From positions 52,451,155-52,515,154 of the forward strand of contig NC_092859.1 of the NCBI RefSeq assembly GCF_032062135.1: 64,000 bases of DNA, written 5' to 3'. Of the stretch, positions 37,601 through 52,800 are shown piece by piece. The notes beneath the pieces were generated by a model. That model saw only the letters and a program-made list of their open reading frames with translations. It did not search any database and was not told where the DNA came from. Made by a program: the position numbers and the translations under genes. The stretch is from Pyxicephalus adspersus. Taxonomy: Eukaryota > Chordata > Amphibia > Anura > Pyxicephalidae. Each line of letters begins with the position of its first letter. Positions within the stretch are counted from its first letter, which is position 1.

Positions 37601-40600
37601 TAAATTTTGTATACGTAGGCATATCCACTTTAATTTTGCTTAATTTTCATGTTTCATTAGTTTTCTATGAGGTTATTATCGGGGTCATTATTTTAAAAAC
37701 TAGAGCCAAACTAGCAAAAACAATACCATATTTGTTAATCTGTGCATCAAACATAACCTAAAATGACTTTAATCTGTTTGGAAAGAAAGTGTTTGTTGAC
37801 CAGTGTAATCAATCCAGTGATACACTGCTTGATCTTCCCAAATTTAAAGTGAGCGGTCACTAGAATTCGGCAACTGTCTGCCTTGCGGCAAAGGTAATCA
37901 ACATTTTTTTTTATATCTAGGATCCTGGATCCCCTTATCCAATAATAATTTCCAAGGGGTCCTCACTAGGTAACATTGTAGAGTGGATTGGATGAGATTA
38001 TACTGTGCAGTCCACAACATCTGCACTTTCAGACAATCCCACTAAATGTGAAGCAAAGAGACAGCTCTGAAAGCAGAGCAGGTAAAGCATGAGAGTACTT
38101 TTATAAATTTTAGTGTAAAGTACCACTGCATTAACAATTCATATACATTTTTCTAAGGCTAAAACATTATATACTGTGTATATAATATAATATACTATAA
38201 AATAATATAATAATATAATATACTGGGTGTCTCATTTGCTCCAGGCTGGCTTTCGGGTCCTGTTTCCATTGAATCATGGTTTCACTGTGCAATCAGGCAG
38301 AATTTTGTTGCAAATAGAGAAGGCGATCAGACAAATAAGGGTATTTTATTCCCTTCTGCAAAAAAATGACCTTCTTGATTGCAATTTTTTTAAAAGGGTT
38401 TAGTTTCACTTTAATTGACCTTTATTATGTAAAACTGTTCACTACCAGTAGATGGTGGTTTGGCATTACCATTTAATTCTTTAAATTCACAGATACAAGG
38501 GGCAATTATAGTGTCGAGTTTGTTTGAAATAGTCATCGGTTTTGTTGGTTTACCGGGTGCATTGCTCAACTATATTGGACCTCTTACTGTTGCACCAACA
38601 ATATCCCTGATTGGACTTTCTGTGTTTGAAGCTGCAGGACAAAGAGCTGGGTCCCACTGGGGCATATCAATTCTGTAAGTGCTGTCTCCAATATCTCTTT
38701 ATGTTTTAATTTCATAATGTGATTTCATGATTCTCTTTTTGTTGTGTTAAACTGATGTCCAGTTGGATGTAAGGGATAGATTGATAATCTATTCAACTTC
38801 CAAAAATTGTGTTTCTATGGAAATTAAAAATATCTGTGTTGTTTATGACATATTACATTTCTGTTTCAATATTTTATTAAGATTTTGAATATTAGATAAA
38901 AAACAAATTGAAGATGGTTAAAAATAAGTGCAAAAACATTTCAAAACGAGTATTGCATAATCATCTATCTCTCTATAAAACAATACAAGCTCAAGGCTAC
39001 AGAGCAGCATAAATGAAAGAAGCCATAAATCGTCACCTCCCAATAGATAACAGGATGTAAATGAAGTGGCACTCTTCAAGTACAGCAATATGCCAAAAGG
39101 TATATAGCAAAAAAAAGCATGGGTGAAGAACAACCCTCCTAATATAGAAATATGGTAGTGGGCAGTACCCTTACTTTACCAATGTATTGGGGAAAGGCTG
39201 CAGGCTCAGACCTGACAGCTTTTGCACTTGCTAACTTTTAAAGAGAACCCATAGCAGTCTGTACATAGAGCTAAATTTTAAGGTATGGGAAGCTTTTTAG
39301 GGGGTATCATGTGATTCCTGCAGCAAGGCATTTTTAGTAATGAAATCTCTGGCATTTTAGAAACCCTTGCCTATCACCCAAGCAAAGCTGGTAGTGTCTG
39401 GAAGAAATGAGGTGTTATGGAAGTGGCAAGAGGTTATGAGTTGATAATAATCCACCAGAATATTTAACATCATCTCAGATTCCTAACAAGTACAATTTTT
39501 TTGTCCCAGGGCAGGCGGGTCAGGTCCAGAGGATAAATTCAATAGCTGTACAAGACACTAAATATGCTTCTATGCTAACCCACAAAGGAGTGTTAGCAAT
39601 TACATCTTAAGCAGACAAAGGGGCAATCTGTGCCACACGATATAAATATAAAATATGTAGAACCGCCAGCATCTCAAATCCTATGTAAATAGAGCCAATA
39701 TAGGCCTGCTGATACCCCAAATGAAACTATGAAGCAGGGATTGCAGAATATAGGATAGAATGAAGATAAGAAAACACTCTAAAAAGTACAGAAGATGAGG
39801 TAGGGCCATCATTTCAGGGCCACTACTCTATCAAACCAGATGTGTAACTGGCTTCCCAGAAAATGAGTGTAGATCTCAAAAAGGAAGAATAATTAGCTGT
39901 GTATGATGTGGAAAGATAAACACTAAAAAAGTATTGCAGGTAGGTGGAGGCCCATCAATAGGGGAAGTCCAGTTGTAATTGGCACTGTAAGGAGCTAATC
40001 TCAGGCATTAAGTGCCTGAGATTTGTTATAATTGACACACAAGCCAGAAACTGAAGAGAAGGTTCAGAGATAGAGAAGAGAATATACATATAGATTAGGT
40101 AGTAAGACAATAGATTTGGTGAGCAAAAGCGTGAAGTCATCTGCAAAAGAGAAATTCCTGTGATGGTATCCTGTCACATCTAATCCTGATATATGGCTAA
40201 AGGCACAATAGCCAAAGCGAATATTAACAGGGGTCATCCTTGCCTGGTGCCGCATAGTGCAGGGAAGTAAACAGAGTGAAAGCCTGCATATTAAATGGAA
40301 GCTACTGGGTCTGTTTACAAGGCCTGTATCTATGATAAAATTTGGATCAAATCCCCATTGAAGATCTATCAGTGGTATATGCCCTTGGTCCTGAACAGTC
40401 AGAAACATTCCTGTGGAAGCAATGGTCCAGTGCTCAACATCCAAGCTCAGAACAAATCAGAAGGCAGATGATCAGTAAAAAGATAGTAACGAGAAACATG
40501 GGTGCAAGGAAATCCCCCAGGGACCATAGAGGTCAACCTGCAGATTAAAGAATGTGTAGAGATTGAGGGGGAACAGAGAAGCCGTTTGTTTACTTGTTTA

Positions 40601-43600
40601 TTTGAAGCTTTCAAATGACAATTTCAATGGAAATTCTGATTTTGAGCACAAATTATATTGAACTTTTCACTCTCAACTTTTTTTCTAGTTAATTGCATAA
40701 CAGAGTGCATCAAAAACACTACAAATTTGCAGTAACTTGTTTTTATACTTTATATATTCCTGTTTAAAGTTTAACATTTATTTATGTCTGTAATGGCTCA
40801 TAAGGCCTTGCCAGTAGATAGACTCCAGAAAGTGTCATAAATTACAAGCTTTTTAGGCAGTGCACCTAGGTACAGCATCCTTAATAATAATATTGATAGA
40901 AGACCCACCTTAAAAATATGACAAGTTTATGTTTACCGTATTTTTCGGCGTATAAGACGCTCCGGCATATAAGACGCACCCAATTTTAAAGGAGGAAAAT
41001 CTAAAAAAAAAAAAGATTCTGAAGGATTATTCCCCTTCTGATCACNNNNNNNNNNNNNNNNNNNNNNNNNNNNNNNNNNNNNNNNNNNNNNNNNNNNNNN
41101 NNNNNNNNNNNNNNNNNNNNNNNNNNNNNNNNNNNNNNNNNNNNNNNNNNNNNNNNNNNNNNNNNNNNNNNNNNNNNNNNNNNNNNNNNNNNNNNNNNNN
41201 NNNNNNNNNNNNNNNNNNNNNNNNNNNNNNNNNNNNNNNNNNNNNNNNNNNNNNNNNNNNNNNNNNNNNNNNNNNNNNNNNNNNNNNNNNNNNNNNNNNN
41301 NNNNNNNNNNNNNNNNNNNNNNNNNNNNNNNNNNNNNNNNNNNNNNNNNNNNNNNNNNNNNNNNNNNNNNNNNNNNNNNNNNNNNNNNNNNNNNNNNNNN
41401 NNNNNNNNNNNNNNNNNNNNNNNNNNNNNNNNNNNNNNNNNNNNNNNNNNNNNNNNNNNNNNNNNNNNNNNNNNNNNNNNNNNNNNNNNNNNNNNNNNNN
41501 NNNNNNNNNNNNNNNNNNNNNNNNNNNNNNNNNNNNNNNNNNNNNNNNNNNNNNNNNNNNNNNNNNNNNNNNNNNNNNNNNNNNNNNNNNNNNNNNNNNN
41601 NNNNNNNNNNNNNNNNNNNNNNNNNNNNNNNNNNNNNNNNNNNNNNNNNNNNNNNNNNNNNNNNNNNNNNNNNNNNNNNNNNNNNNNNNNNNNNNNNNNN
41701 NNNNNNNNNNNNNNNNNNNNNNNNNNNNNNNNNNNNNNNNNNNNNNNNNNNNNNNNNNNNNNNNNNNNNNNNNNNNNNNNNNNNNNNNNNNNNNNNNNNN
41801 NNNNNNNNNNNNNNNNNNNNNNNNNNNNNNNNNNNNNNNNNNNNNNNNNNNNNNNNNNNNNNNNNNNNNNNNNNNNNNNNNNNNNNNNNNNNNNNNNNNN
41901 NNNNNNNNNNNNNNNNNNNNNNNNNNNNNNNNNNNNNNNGGGATCGCGGGGGCACGCTTGCTTCCGGGATCGCGTGTGCAGGCTTCTCCTCGCTGGGTCT
42001 GCTGCAGCCAGGAGTAGAGGAGAGAAGACGAGAAGCACGCAGGATCGCGGGATCGGGTAAGTATGTTACCGGTTTTAATTATTTTTTAAACATGCATTCG
42101 CCGTATAGGACGCACCCACTTTTCCCCCCCAGTTTTGGGGAAGAAAAAGTGCGTCTTATACGCCGAAAAATACGGTAAGTGAAAATCTAGTCCAAAACTT
42201 TTTATTTCATGAATGCTGATACATCTTTTTGTCAATGTGTTTTTTCATTTTGTGTTGTCACTAAGATTTCCTCAATTTCTTCTTTGAAGCCTCACAAAAG
42301 ATAGATTGTTTTAGCAAGTACAGAGACAAAAGTTTCCAGTCTTCATAAACAGCTAAACACCAGAATCTCATAAAGTGTCCATGTCTGGATGTCAGTATGA
42401 CAGCCAACTAAAACTATACACAAGTAAAGCCTTGGTCCCATTAAACTTTAGAAAAAAGTGCCCAGTCACCCAAAAAAGTTTCTCATTACTCACAATATAG
42501 TGTATTTTAATCCATTCTCTATAGTTAAACTCATCATGGTATGATATTTCTTCAAACTGCAATCAGCACAGCTTTTATTATTATCCTTATTCTAAAATGC
42601 TTTATATTTTCTTTGATAAACATGAGAATCTATTTTACAGGGTTTTGACGCTGATAATATTATTTGCACAGTATCTACGAAATGTTACCCTTGTTTTGCC
42701 TTGTTATAAATTTGGAAAAGGAATGTTTGTTTATAGACTGCAAATCTTCAAAATGTTTCCAGTAAGTAAAACAATATTGGTAAACAAAATATACCTAGTA
42801 ATTAATATAATTATTAGATGTCTTGGTCAACTGTATTTTAATTTGTTTAATGACTAAACTTTAAACCTGTTGTTTTAGAATATCTTTTTTATTTGTATAA
42901 AATTTATTATTTATAATTAATATTTAATATTAATAAAGGAGTTAAGTGTGAACCTGTAAAAAGTATTTAGGGCCTCTGTGTGCTTTGTATTTTTAGAATG
43001 TATTCCTTAAAGAGAAACACCCAACTCACTATTGCCTTGTTTTACCTTTTAACAATAACCTCCTACTATCCAATTTAACAATGCTTTAATATCTAGATGT
43101 CTTTTAATTCTTGTAGGAAAACCTCATCACTCATTAAAAAACATTCTGCCATTGTACAATTGTGCACCAGTTTTTCTGTAGTTTCTTAATAAAAAAAGAC
43201 CAGCAGAGACAGTCCTAGAGAACTACTGGCCATTTTCTATTCTCCAACCAAAGCGGAATAATTATTGCTCACTTAAACAGCATGTGCTTTTATGAACATA
43301 AAAGAGTATTTGCAACATGTGCTTTTTTAGGTGCTTCCAATCTCTGAATCTTTATACACACAGTTTAAAATTCATCAATGATATTTATTCCTAATTATCA
43401 ATAAAAACAACCATATTGGTAACATACACCAAAACATCTTGTTTTTTTTTTTTAACAAATCTTAGCTGTTCCATATATGATTCTAAAAACAAATAAATAC
43501 AATTTTTTAATTTACTACATAAATTCAATTTTACTAAAAACTTAGCAGCTCCATATATGATTCAAAATACAAATAAATACAATTTTAATTCAATTTATCG

Positions 43601-43854
43601 CATAAATTCATTTTTACTAAAAAAAAGAAATATACACACACTTCCTTAGAAATGCCAATCCTACCAAAGACCATTCCTTAAAAGGAAACAATTCCTGCAA
43701 ATTCCATAAAGTTTTCATTAGTTCTTATAACCACCTTTTATTTAAAGGTAGAAACTCTTTTGCAGCTTGTATTCAAGGTACAATATTAGAGTAGTGAATA
43801 CCTCATATTCAAGGGGCAAAGATATTTTTTTTTTCTTATGCAACAACAAATTGT

Positions 43855-43894
<40 letters not shown>

Positions 43895-46800
43895 CAAAAC
43901 CAATCCTAATGGTCACCTTTTATTTTAATAATGATAATTACCTTATTTGTTTATTTAACCACCAGAAAAACTTCTAGTGTCCTCCATATTCTACTACCGT
44001 ATTTTTCACTCCATAAGATGCACATATTTTCCTCCAAAAGTGGGGGGGGAAAATGTCTGTGTGTCTTATGGAGCAAGTATTGTCGGCTGGCTGCAGTACC
44101 TACAGCGGCAACCGGGTGGCAGAGGTTACAAAAATCTCTTTACAGACCTATATAAAACAACAATTCTAGAGTAAGGAAGTAATAGAAAGCAGAAAAAATC
44201 TTATTAAATCTCCTTTACTAGATCACTCTATCTTCCTACATGAAATGAAACCTCCTATGCAATGGCAATTATTATGAACCAGTTTGCTTTAACAAATACA
44301 CACTGTAAAGAATATAACAATGTGTATTAGACACATCACCTGAAAGTTCAACCTTTTCTCACATTAGTAGCACGCCATTATTAGTTTACACTTTCTTTCT
44401 CTGAGATCCATGTTATTTCAAGGTTCCGCTCTCTGCCACCTTGCACTGTGAAATAATCCTACCCTTCGTATACCAGCAGCAGCTGCAGCAGCATTGGAGC
44501 TGTGACTGTCCGTGCTGCTGTCATTACCCCAATGGCCCGCAACATCCTTATTTTTGGCCCCCAAAAGAATCCTGAAAATAAATTGCAGCTGGCCAGCCAC
44601 TGCATTGAAATAGCGCCGCTAGTACAATTCCCGGCATCACTCTATAGACCAGCGGCCTCTCTGCCTATGTGTGGCCGCGCATTGGACATTATTCACAGTG
44701 TGCAAAGGGTGTGCGCTGCAATCCCTAGAAAAACTCTCTTCCTTCTTTCTTCCAATACACACTTCTCTTCCTTCTCCTACCCAAAAACATTTCTCTCTCT
44801 GTTATCTCAGCTAAAATCTCCTTTTCCTCCACCCAGATGGAGGTTATTGTTCCACATCCCCACCAACATTTTACTAATTTTGTTTTTCATAAATAGAGAA
44901 AATGTTATTGGGACATTTTGGGCACCTTCATTCAATGTCCATAAATATATAATTTAGAAACCACTTTAACATGTGCATTATAATGTTGTACAATCACATT
45001 ATGTTGTTGTACAAAACACTATGTTCTTTGTTTCACAGATAAAATGTATGCTTCATCAGAACTCTCAATGCGAAATCAGTTCAATAAATTGGTGCCTAAG
45101 AGGTCCCAATATCATTTTCTCCATTCATGGAAAACAGAACTTGAAAAACAATTTTTTTTACTAAACTGTTACTTTCTCCCTTTCTACCACAGTACACAAC
45201 TCTCTCAAGTTCAAATCACTATTCAATGACTTCAATTCTTTATCCAGTACATAACCATTTGCCTAGCTTTATACAAAATCTCTTCCTCCCCCAGTACAAA
45301 CTGCTTTCCCCATGGTAACGAACATCTCTCCCCCCTCCCCACCCAGTAAATAACTTCTCTACTTCTTCTCTTTAACCAAGAAAAAGTCCCCTGGTACAAA
45401 AATTTCTTCTCCCCCACCCCTGTAATACATAACTCTCTTCTTCTCCTTCCCTAGTAAGGATCCCAAGTACAAACCTCTCTTCCTCCAACCCCCACCCTAG
45501 TAAAAATCTTAATTCTTTTTCCCAGTACAAAAATCACTTGTTTCTCTCCCTAGAACAAATTTATTTTTCCTCCCTCTAACCACCCAGTAAAAAAATGTCT
45601 TTTTATCCATTAGTGCAATTCCTACCTCCCCCTCCCAAATACAAATCTCTTTTCATTCTTCCCTTACAAATACCTTACCTAATTCCCAGTGCAAAACTTT
45701 ATTTTTGCTTCCTTCTTAGCAGAAAATTCTCTGACCCCCTCCATCATCCCAGTTCAAATCTCTGGTCCTACTGTTTCCTTTGGCTCCAAGTGCAAACCAC
45801 TCTTTCTTCCTCCCCCTTACCAGTTTGCCAAATCTCCCCCTCCTAACTACTAATTTTTTTGCTCTCCCTTCCAACGTACATATATCTCTCAAAACTCTCT
45901 TCCCTACTCCTCACGGGGTGTAGAATAGGGAGGGCCAGAGATTGGAAAAGGAGGGTAGGAGCAGGTGAGGTGTGGATTAGAGCTAAGAGGAAAAAAAAGG
46001 GTGATACCGGGCCTAATTAAAGCAAGTATAGTATATAATTGACTGTGGGTGATGCATCTGACCAACAAATTTCAACCCAGTTTAGTATAATTTATGGTCA
46101 CATTAAGATCTTGAAGAAAATTAAGTTTCACTGACTTTTATTAGGAAGATTGAGAAGGAAGAGGATGCTGATTAGGAGTCTATGGTGAACCTGAGGGCCA
46201 CAGCACGGGAAAAAATAAAAATGGAGGCAGTGGAGAGTTCAGAGTCTTATGTTTGTCCACCAAGCTGGCAGAATAGGATGTGGGCAGTATGTGTTGTTCA
46301 CTCGATCGAAAAGGTTAGATAGTGTGTGCATATGTATGTATGTGTGCATAGTTTTGATCTCTGTATGTTTTGATGTGTCTTCTTGGAACTGTGAATAGTT
46401 TGTTTACGCACCGTTTATTGTTGAGTAAAAGCATAAAACTGCAAAAAAAGCAGTTTTTTTAGACTTTACAGAGAGAACAAGACTAACAGTTAGCTATACT
46501 AGTTTAAAGAAAAACGTTTGCTACCATGCAAAACAATCAGACAGCTAAAACAACTGATAAAACTAATAATTAAAATGAATTTTGTTTTGTTTTGCAAATT
46601 TTAATTGCCATTATGTGTTTTTTGTTTGTGTTCTTATTCAGATTATTATGGCTATTATGTTTGTGTGGCTGCTTTGCTATATTCTGACACTGACTGATGT
46701 GTTTTCATCTGAAAGTAAAGCAAGAACTGATGCAAGAGGTGAAATAATGTCTAGCTCTCCATGGTTCCGTTTCCCATACCCGTGTATGTATTTTTTTTTT

Positions 46801-49800
46801 CTAATAGCTTTTATAGTTGCTTAAGTAAACTTGACTGATGTTGATTGAAGTAGTACGTCCTACTTATCTGTGTTTCTTACCAATTTCTGGCGTTAGTTTA
46901 CAAACATCCCCTACTCTACAGTGTCTTTGGTGTGGGATTTCACCTAAAGATGTTTTTTAGTCAGCCCTGGGTAATTTCTCCTTGCCTCCCTTGCAAGCTA
47001 TTGAATAGAAGTAAAAATTCTAAAAAAAATGCTGATGTCCCACTTTGCAAAAAGGATTCGAAATCCCTGCACTTACCAACAAGTAAGTTTGATCTTATTC
47101 CTCTCCACAATATACTGAGTAACCTGACACTGCAATTTCCATACTTTTCTTTACATCAAAATAATAAGGATCTGCATTACATCTATTGGGTTGCATTGAT
47201 CAATGCAGGCCAATATGATGACAACCATAAAATATATTGTTTTCAAATGGCTTAGTTCACACTGGGTGAAAATGGAACATGCAGCATTTTATCACATCAC
47301 AATGCACTAATATGCTTCACAGAGCTCTGCAGTATGTGTTAAAAAGCAAAGTATTTTTGATTATTCTGTGATGCACAATATGTGTATTAATGCAATGTGT
47401 TAAAATAACATTGTAACAAGATGGTTGACTCCTGATGATTAGTAAAACTTCATAGAAAATATATTGTGGTGTTGTAGGGAAAAGGCCCAAAGTATATACA
47501 GAATCATGCCCATCTCCCCATTATATCTGAAAAAGAAATTGGGGACTGCCAGGAAGTATCAGTGTAAAAGCAATGTAATGTGTCTAAAAACAGATCTGCT
47601 CTCACTGAGATGGTGTGAGTACAATCTCAAACTTGTAAGTAGCATTTTTTATTTCTAACTTTGGTTTGTTTTGGCATCATGTCTCACTATTTTATGAAAA
47701 CCATTTTGTTAAAACCATACCTGGGGTCGGGGGGCGTTATAATCAGCTTTTACCTGCCTCTAACCATTTGCGATAAGCAAACAATATAATGGAGCAGTGA
47801 CTGCTAAAACTGAGAGACTGGATCTAAGTTTGGCAGTTCCCAATATGTCCAAGACTTTAAATCTCAGCGGGTCGATTCATCAGAGTCTGCAATCCAACAT
47901 GGCAACTGAAGCAGACGGCGACTGCTCCACCCATGATTCCATGCCTCCCCTAGACCCAACAATACGATCTAGCTTTTCTAGGCGACTCAAATTAGCAGAT
48001 ATGAACCTTATTGCTGCAGACATTAGGAATACGTTTTATACTGCACTTACAGATTTGAAAGCAGACTTTGTTTTTTTATCAGAATGTTTTTAGAGCTTGT
48101 TGGGATAGGATCGAAAGCCAATAAAAGGCTAGAGCAGATTGATAATTTCCAAAACAAGCACCTGATCTCTTTCAGCAGGCACCCAGAGGGTTTAGATAAC
48201 AGTGGAAGAAAACTTTAGGATCAGAGAGATCCCGAGTTAGTACCACCTGTTCAACTACAGGCTGCCGTGCAATCTGCTCTACACATCCCTGTGGCTGAGA
48301 TACCTGAATTTAACCAACAACATTTGAGGAGGCACAACTCATCACTCCTCAACCCAAGTCAGCTTAAAAAAAACAGACCCTGGTCCTTTAGAAAAAGAAG
48401 TGCCGTATCCCATGGTCGCAGACTTTACATTTTATTTTAATTATTAATAAATTATTTTTCTGTTTTATTTATTTCCTTGAAATCATACAGCTTTAGTACA
48501 TGTAATAAAATGGGAGATCAGTGAGATCAGTCTTTATGTCTAATTACACATAGAACAAAATGAAGGTATCATGAATACATAACCGGGGGTTAGTTAAACA
48601 GCAGTGTATGATTTCCACACCTCCAAAAGCCTATTGACATGTGAATCCTTCTCAAAAGATGCTTCTACCTACTCCACTTGAAAGACAAACTATTGTTTGT
48701 CCCTAAATAAAGTGATTGTGGGAGGGTGCAAACTTATCCGAATAAGTGCAGAATAGCTTTCTTAGCTACCAAAGATATAGGAGACAAAAGTTTACTACAC
48801 CCTTTAGTAATTTGTGTCTATTGCAGGGTCAGCTCTCCAAAGATAGCCCAACTAGGCTATCACCAGGGCATATGAAACTACAGTCCTCTAAAAATACTTA
48901 AGCCAATTCACCAACATGTGGTACAGATCAGTTTCCATTGCACCACATTTCAAACAACTGATGGGAATAGCTAAACCCATCTAAAAAGAATGCAGAGCAG
49001 ATACTTATTGACCTAAGGATCTAAGATGATCAAGCATTGGGCGAGAGATTTTTAAACACAGATAAGACATAAGAGTTTAGTTGAAGATATGCAAATAATG
49101 TTTTGTCAAAAAAGGGTACAAGGTATAATAGCAATGCTGTTAAGTTGGCATGGTGCTCAATCCCTAAGAAAAATGTTTCTATTCAAAATAGTTTTCTTTA
49201 AAATAGTTTTTATATTTTGAAGTATTTTAAAATGTCACATAAATCAAAATGTGCGGTCATTTCAATTAGTGAGATAATCAACTTGGTCAATTATGTTCCT
49301 AGGAAATGCTAGTACTATTACCAGATCTGGTGAATTTATTTATTAATTAGTGATGAGAGATTGATGTGTAAATATCAGCCACATCAATGGTGTGTTGGGT
49401 CATAGTACTTTACATAAATATACATTGCCTATCTCCTAATTATGACCTCTAAATAAGATAGTTCCAAGTGGGAACCTGTTTTAAAGTAATCCAGTGACTG
49501 CCAAAAAATATTGTAACTTATCACACACTTACCTAAAGTTTTAGGACTGTCTAGGAGCATCTAATTATGCATCTGCTTACCAACAGAGAAATTGATGGAT
49601 CCATAGATCATGCACTTTCATCTTACACTTTTTCCACATTTGAGGATCGAGCTTACCATTTCCCATAAAAGTAAGCCACTTCCATCACACTTCATTGACA
49701 GGAAGGAATATAACTGTATTGTGTGGGACCAGGTATAAACAAATGAAATGCCTATACAAGTGCCTTTTATTTAGAAAGCACCTCCTGAGTTTAGGTACAT

Positions 49801-52800
49801 TTAAGTCTGCACTGAATTTTCCTTCTGTTGTGACATATTTTCTTAATCCCACTTTTTTACTTGCAACATGTAACCATAGCTGCCTGCAGTTTGGTTATAG
49901 CTCTACATTTAGGGACCTTTATATCAGCACTAGATAAAGTGTATATTTCTAACACTTAAGCATTTCCTAGCTTTTAGCAGTCATTAAACACAGTATGACT
50001 TACTTTGTCACCAATGAGTATTTTATCTAAACTATTTAACTTGTGTTTTCTAGGTCAGTGGGGATTACCTTCAATAACCATTGCTGGTGTCCTAGGTATG
50101 TTCAGTGCTACACTGGCTGGAATTATTGAATCCATGGGGGACTACTATGCTTGTGCTAGATTATCAGGAGCTCCACCTCCACCTGTTCATGCAATCAACA
50201 GGTAACAATTAATAAATGAATCATAAATCACTGAGCGTTGTCAGCTCATGAACCAGAATCCGCTACAAAACAACAGTAGCAATTATCCACACAAAATGTA
50301 ACTGAATGTTAAAATAATGATAATGTAAGATATTTTACCTAATGATATATTTTTTCCTGGTTTCAAGTTTACAATAATTTACAAAACAACAGGTGTGCAA
50401 ACAAAGTTTAAGAAACAATATGCACTTTCAAATAAGTAGCTAGAGACCACAAATGAACAGCACGATATTCAGTATTTCTATATCCATACCTTTAAGAATA
50501 TAAAAATCTATGTTAGGTTTTCTTTTTTTCAGCATTATTCCAATCCTGCATTGAGCAAATATTTCAGTCAGTGTTCTGTTTTGCAAGTGTAAAATTCAAC
50601 CTCTTTCTGATCCTCTCACAGTGAGATTCCACATACGTCACACAGATAATTCTTTGCTAAGGGATTTCAAAAAATCAGTCAGAGCTGGTTCGGACCGAGA
50701 TTTTTAATTTTCTGAGTTTGGATTGGAATGCAGAATTTAATTTTTTAATTCTGAGTTGCAATTAAAGTCTTAAATTTCTTGTGTGAAGTCAATCACAGGT
50801 GACCCCAATAATATGCCTTCTTCTTTTGTTTACTTCTTCCTATGTCACTGCAGCCCTCAATAAAAGACGGAGCACAGCAGCACAAGAAGCCATTTTGTGC
50901 TGTTGTGATGGTCAGAGAGGAACAGTTTAGTGTTTGATAAGAAGAGATAGGTGTTGGAAAGCTGGGGAAAAACAGACATTATTTTATTCAGTGATTCAAC
51001 TGTGTTAGGGTCACGTTGCAGCAGTTTTTAGGGTGTAGAAAGTTGAAACATGCTGCACCAGTTTCCATTAAATGATTTTTGTGTGTTAGAGTAAGATTAG
51101 AAAAGTTGCATTGCAGTGGTTTACAGAAATAAAAAAAAAAATCAAACACGCTATTTCCCAAGGTCGCATTTTTTCCTACTGCTAATCAGGGTAATTGGGG
51201 ACATAATAAATAAATAAATAAAAGTATTTATATTGTTTCTAAAGACTACATTTTCTCCTGCTACTAACTGGGGTAATGGGAGCGTAAAAAAAAAAAAAAA
51301 AGGATAAAAAGGTATACACTATTTCCAAGGCCACATTTTCTCCTACTGTTAATTAGGGACACTGAGAACATGAGAAAACGAAAAGAACAAGAATTTCAAA
51401 GGAATATCCAGTTCTAGTCTACGTTTGGTCCAACTGCTAGATGGAGAGACTGAGGACTTGAAAGAACTACAAAGAAGGAAGTGCAAAATTGCTAATTACA
51501 TATTCTTAGTTTGTTTTATTTGAGTAATTTGTTTTTTGTGTGTACTTGTAGTTTTTAAAATATTTAATTTTTCTTTTACTTAAGTATGTCTTTTTTTTCT
51601 ATATTTATTTTTTACTTCGCAACATTTAAAATCAAATTAGTCACTGAGTAGAAGGAGTAGATTAAATTGCAAGAAAACCACTAGAAAGCTCCACTCCAAT
51701 AACTTTTTAATAATATGCGATTGCACCTACCAAAGATATTGTACTGATTTTACAAATTGTCTGAACCAATCAGGCTAATCAGGTAATTAACACTTACAGC
51801 CTGTAAGTAATGCCTGTTCAGCCATGTAAACTTGAAGAATAGCCTGGCCATCTCAGCTCATCCCAGGAAAAGTTCAGATATCAGGCTTATGCCAAGGTGG
51901 GTTCTTAAACTTTATAAATTGTATTCCCCATGATAACTGGCGGATTTTTTGGTTTCCCTGTGTGTATGAAGGAAACAGCTGGTCTAAAAAATCCAGCCCC
52001 TGTCTCTTTGTTTATCATCCAGCAGGCACCCAGGATCTCCCTTTTGCATCTGACTCTTTCCTAACATTTCACACTTTAGGAACATTGCTTTTCTCTACTG
52101 CAGTTGGATATCCCTGAAAGGTTGTGCAAGGTTCACACTAAAGAAACAGAACACTTTAGAAAAAGAATCTAAAAATATAAACTGTTTTATTTTAGTACAA
52201 ATAAAATGTCATTGCATTTTTTCCACACTGCTTTAAAGAATTAGGGAATACCCAGTAATCACAGTATAACACCAAGTCAATTAAAACTCTGGGATATCAA
52301 TCTGTTTGGAAAGTGTAAGTAATTGAAACTCAGTTTCACCTGCTGGTGCAACTGCTGGTTCAAATTAAGGCAACAATATGCAAGTAACAGCCCCTCCTGT
52401 TTGCCATCCAGAGGAATGGTTTTGCCACCACACAGTTAATTTTATAATTGTATTTCTTTTTGATCAGTCTTGCATTTTGCTGGTGCCCTTGTCACTACTG
52501 GAACTATACAGTAGTACAAGGTAGTACCTGCAGCCCACTTGGGTTGCACAGGTAGTCCATATTCTCCGGGATGACCTACCTATATATCACCATCCAGCGC
52601 GGCCAGTTTGGTAGTGTGTCAGAGATGGTCTGGGGGGAATCATATTCTGGAAAGTCTGTGCAGACCTCTACATATTAGCTAATTGTCCCCAAAATACTGC
52701 TATGCACTGACCCATTGTCAGATGTTATGCTGGTGTAGTGGGGCCTTAATTCCTTCTGGTGCAGGACAAAGCCTAGCCTCTTGAGTCAAGAGTGTGTAAG

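Noticed and set aside
40933..42038. Two open readings of about 340 codons on the minus strand
   Set aside because: They consist almost entirely of N from the assembly gap and have no coding evidence.
46932..47255. 107-codon open reading in intron F-G
   Set aside because: No recognisable domain, low-complexity composition, and no splice context; kept as unassigned.
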